NCBI GenBank assembly: GCA_023441125.1
Contig: JAEZQV010000098.1
Location: forward strand, 1 to 5,868
Source of the DNA: Bacillota bacterium
GTDB taxonomy: Bacteria; Bacillota_C; Negativicutes; Sporomusales; Sporomusaceae
DNA length: 5,868 nucleotides
Direction of reading: 5' to 3'
The notes under the pieces were generated by a model that saw nothing but the letters and a program-made list of their open reading frames with translations, made no database searches and was not told the origin of the DNA. The position numbers and the translations under genes are program-made. This document shows positions 4,836 to 5,868 of this stretch, in pieces. The number at the start of each line of letters is the position of its first letter. Within the stretch, counting starts at the first letter, position 1.

Positions 4836-5057
4836 TTACTGATTGACCAGACTGGCATTGTCTTCCCGGGCAATATCTGCCACCGGATAGATTTGCAGTC
4901 CCGCCAGCGCCTGCGCCACATCAAATAAATCCTGATCGGATGCCGTCGGTTTGCCGGTATAATTCCGGGTAACATAGGCCGGACTACCGGCTGCATTCAC
5001 ACCCTTTTGCAGCTTGATGGCGATGGTGCTGCTTTGCGGCATTTTTACTACAGCCAT
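4836..5057 (-). CDS. DUF1659 domain protein
   Basis: The product has 73 residues and is the first gene of the cassette. The ATG at 5057 is preceded by an excellent ribosome site (AAAGGAGGT, eight bases upstream). The sequence is typical of DUF1659: STIAIKLQKGVNAAGSPAYV, then a TRNYTGKPTASDQDLFDVAQ segment and ALAGLQIYPVADIAREDNASL. There is no membrane segment and no signal peptide, so it is probably a small cytoplasmic beta-alpha-beta protein. Function is unknown. The gene is driven by a near-consensus promoter at 5217-5245 through a structured leader (5093-5196), so expression of the whole cassette may be controlled at the RNA level. Strand order and helix placement resemble its neighbour DUF2922, so the pair may share ancestry or assemble together (inference). 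Confidence 0.92.
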   Translation of the reverse strand: MAVVKMPQSSTIAIKLQKGVNAAGSPAYVTRNYTGKPTASDQDLFDVAQALAGLQIYPVADIAREDNASLVNQ

Positions 5058-5092
5058 TGCTTATACCTCCTTTCTTGGTATTCCCACGCAAA

Positions 5093-5116
5093 AGGCACAC
5101 CCCGGGAGGTGTGCCT
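5093..5116 (-). terminator. Terminator-like hairpin in the DUF1659 leader
   Basis: On the minus strand AGGCACACC and GGTGTGCCT form nine base pairs around the 6-base loop TCCCGG, followed by only four T residues before GCG. It lies between the large leader hairpin and the ribosome site, the usual place of a riboswitch expression platform. The short T run makes it a weak or conditional terminator. Its left arm and loop also contain ACCTCC, complementary to the gene's own ribosome site. Confidence 0.55.
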
Positions 5117-5117
5117 G

Positions 5118-5197
5118 CTGCGCCTGGAACGGATTATGACAAGCGCGGCCCATTATTGGCCACGCGGGTCACCTATCTTTCGCCCGTTCCAGGAGCG
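5118..5197 (-). ncRNA. Long structured 5' leader element of the DUF1659 cassette (unassigned)
   Basis: On the minus strand CCTGGAACGG (5184-5193) pairs perfectly with CCGTTCCAGG (5123-5132); after one mismatch, two more pairs extend the outside. Inside, TGAC/GTCA (5168-5171 with 5137-5140), a CC/TT internal loop, and an 8-pair stem GCGTGGCC/GGCCGCGC (5158-5165 with 5143-5150) close a 7-base loop. A large asymmetric internal loop (12 bases GCGAAAGATAGG against 4) separates the outer and middle stems. The one imperfect pair in the inner stem is G-U only in the minus-strand RNA, which fits transcription from the promoter at 5217. I could not match it to any riboswitch class I know, nor to T-box, SRP or 6S RNA. 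Confidence 0.6.
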
Positions 5198-5216
5198 TAT
5201 ATTTCATTATGTAGTT

Positions 5217-5245
5217 ATTATAACAACAAAATGAAATATTGTAAA
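5217..5245 (-). promoter_or_regulatory. Sigma-A promoter of the DUF1659 cassette
   Basis: On the minus strand TTTACA (5240-5245) and a consensus TATAAT (5217-5222) are separated by exactly 17 bases, and TGT just before TATAAT adds an extended -10. This is the best promoter in the window. Transcription should begin near 5210, giving a leader of about 150 bases before the DUF1659 ATG. Confidence 0.85.
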
Positions 5246-5301
5246 TACCTTGCCGCAAAATATTTTTAATCCGAGCTTACTGCCATTACTCTTAGTACAA
5301 A

Positions 5302-5850
5302 TTAGAATAATTCCTGCTGCGCAAAATATGTATCAATCGCTTCAGCAATCGCCAATGCCGCCCCCAGTTGCCAGGCATATTCTGTTAGAACTTGCCGGTC
5401 TGCTTCATTTGAAATAAATGCAACCTCCACTAATACGGCCGGGCAAGCCGTTTCTCTTAGTACCTGAAAATTCGCTTCACGAATCCCCAGGTCAACAGTA
5501 TCTAATTCTGTTACCAGTTTGGCTTGAATAAGCCCGGCTAACCGTTTTCCCGGCGCACTCCCCGGATAATAATAAGTTTCCGTTCCGCGGGCAGCGGTAT
5601 TCACCGTACTATTAGCATGAATGCTGACAAAAAGATCCGCTTGCTTCGTATTCGCCAGTTCCGCTCGGAAGTTCAGATCATCCGTTTCGATCGCACCGTT
5701 CCGGGTAAGCAATACTTCATACCCTTGTTCATACAACTGCTCAGCCAATAACTTGGCAATATCCATCACTACATTGCACTCGTATACCCCGCCGGCGCAG
5801 GCGCCTGGTTCCACCGGCCCCGAATGACCGGGATCAACGATAATTTTCAT
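5302..5850 (-). CDS. N-acetylmuramoyl-L-alanine amidase (Amidase_3 family), catalytic domain only
   Basis: The gene is complete: the ATG at 5850 has AGGAGG nine bases upstream, and TAA lies at 5302-5304. The 182-residue product is a bare Amidase_3 catalytic domain, a zinc enzyme that cuts the bond between N-acetylmuramic acid and L-alanine in peptidoglycan. Zinc ligands are visible as His9 (IVDPGHSG), Glu24 (GGVYECNVV) and His78 (LFVSIHANS), and the catalytic Glu142 is in PAVLVEVAFISNEAD. RGTETYYYPG and the REANFQVLRET strand are also typical. There is no signal peptide, membrane anchor or wall-binding repeat, unlike housekeeping LytC/CwlD-type enzymes, so it is either cytoplasmic until released, as phage endolysins are, or exported by another route. 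It precedes the DUF1659 cassette by 244 bases on the same strand with no clear terminator between, so partial read-through is possible. Confidence 0.93.
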   Translation of the reverse strand: MKIIVDPGHSGPVEPGACAGGVYECNVVMDIAKLLAEQLYEQGYEVLLTRNGAIETDDLNFRAELANTKQADLFVSIHANSTVNTAARGTETYYYPGSAPGKRLAGLIQAKLVTELDTVDLGIREANFQVLRETACPAVLVEVAFISNEADRQVLTEYAWQLGAALAIAEAIDTYFAQQELF

Positions 5851-5868
5851 AGACTTTTCCCTCCTAAC

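Noticed and set aside
5160..5175. AGGTGACCCGCG in the leader resembles the T-box AGGGTGGNACCGCG
   Set aside because: The TGG core that pairs with the tRNA end is missing, there is no stem I region upstream, and the downstream gene is not an aminoacyl-tRNA or amino-acid gene.
5169..5207. Twelve-codon frame at the very start of the DUF1659 leader transcript
   Set aside because: It has no ribosome site and lies only a few bases from the predicted transcription start; it probably arises by chance from the stem sequence.

Overview
The window looks like chromosomal DNA of an endospore-forming, probably anaerobic Firmicute. My best guess is a Negativicute of the Sporomusa/Pelosinus type. The clues are a DUF1659-DUF2922-YvrJ cassette, strong AGGAGG ribosome binding sites, moderate GC in genes with AT-rich spacers, and a corrinoid-methyltransferase-like member of the uroporphyrinogen decarboxylase (URO-D) family. 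The genus assignment is an inference. I saw no insertion sequence, CRISPR array, rRNA or tRNA.

Left third (1-3067, all on the minus strand, transcribed right to left): a major facilitator transporter, then a short soluble methyl-accepting chemotaxis-type protein, then a URO-D-family protein cut by the window edge. The spacers are about 100 and 60 bases, so this may be one operon. A reasonable reading is import of a methylated substrate, its sensing, and methyl transfer; the substrate cannot be read from the sequence.

Middle (3068-4256): tatA is the only clear gene, on the plus strand, with a probable TTG start. The 560 bases between the transporter and tatA hold an inverted repeat with a nested palindrome, a direct repeat with exactly 40-base periodicity, a possible 43-residue membrane peptide, and an orphan minus-strand terminator-like hairpin. 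Downstream of tatA come a terminator hairpin, a possible minus-strand small RNA, a perfect bidirectional terminator and a structured element with pseudoknot potential.

Right third (4257-5850, minus strand): a complete zinc N-acetylmuramoyl-L-alanine amidase without a signal peptide. It is followed by a four-gene cassette: DUF1659, DUF2922, YvrJ and an overlapping 46-residue acidic protein I do not recognise. The cassette has its own near-consensus promoter and a roughly 150-base leader that folds into a long interrupted hairpin, followed by a terminator-like hairpin just before the ribosome binding site. This leader and the uncharacterised cassette behind it are the most interesting parts of the window.
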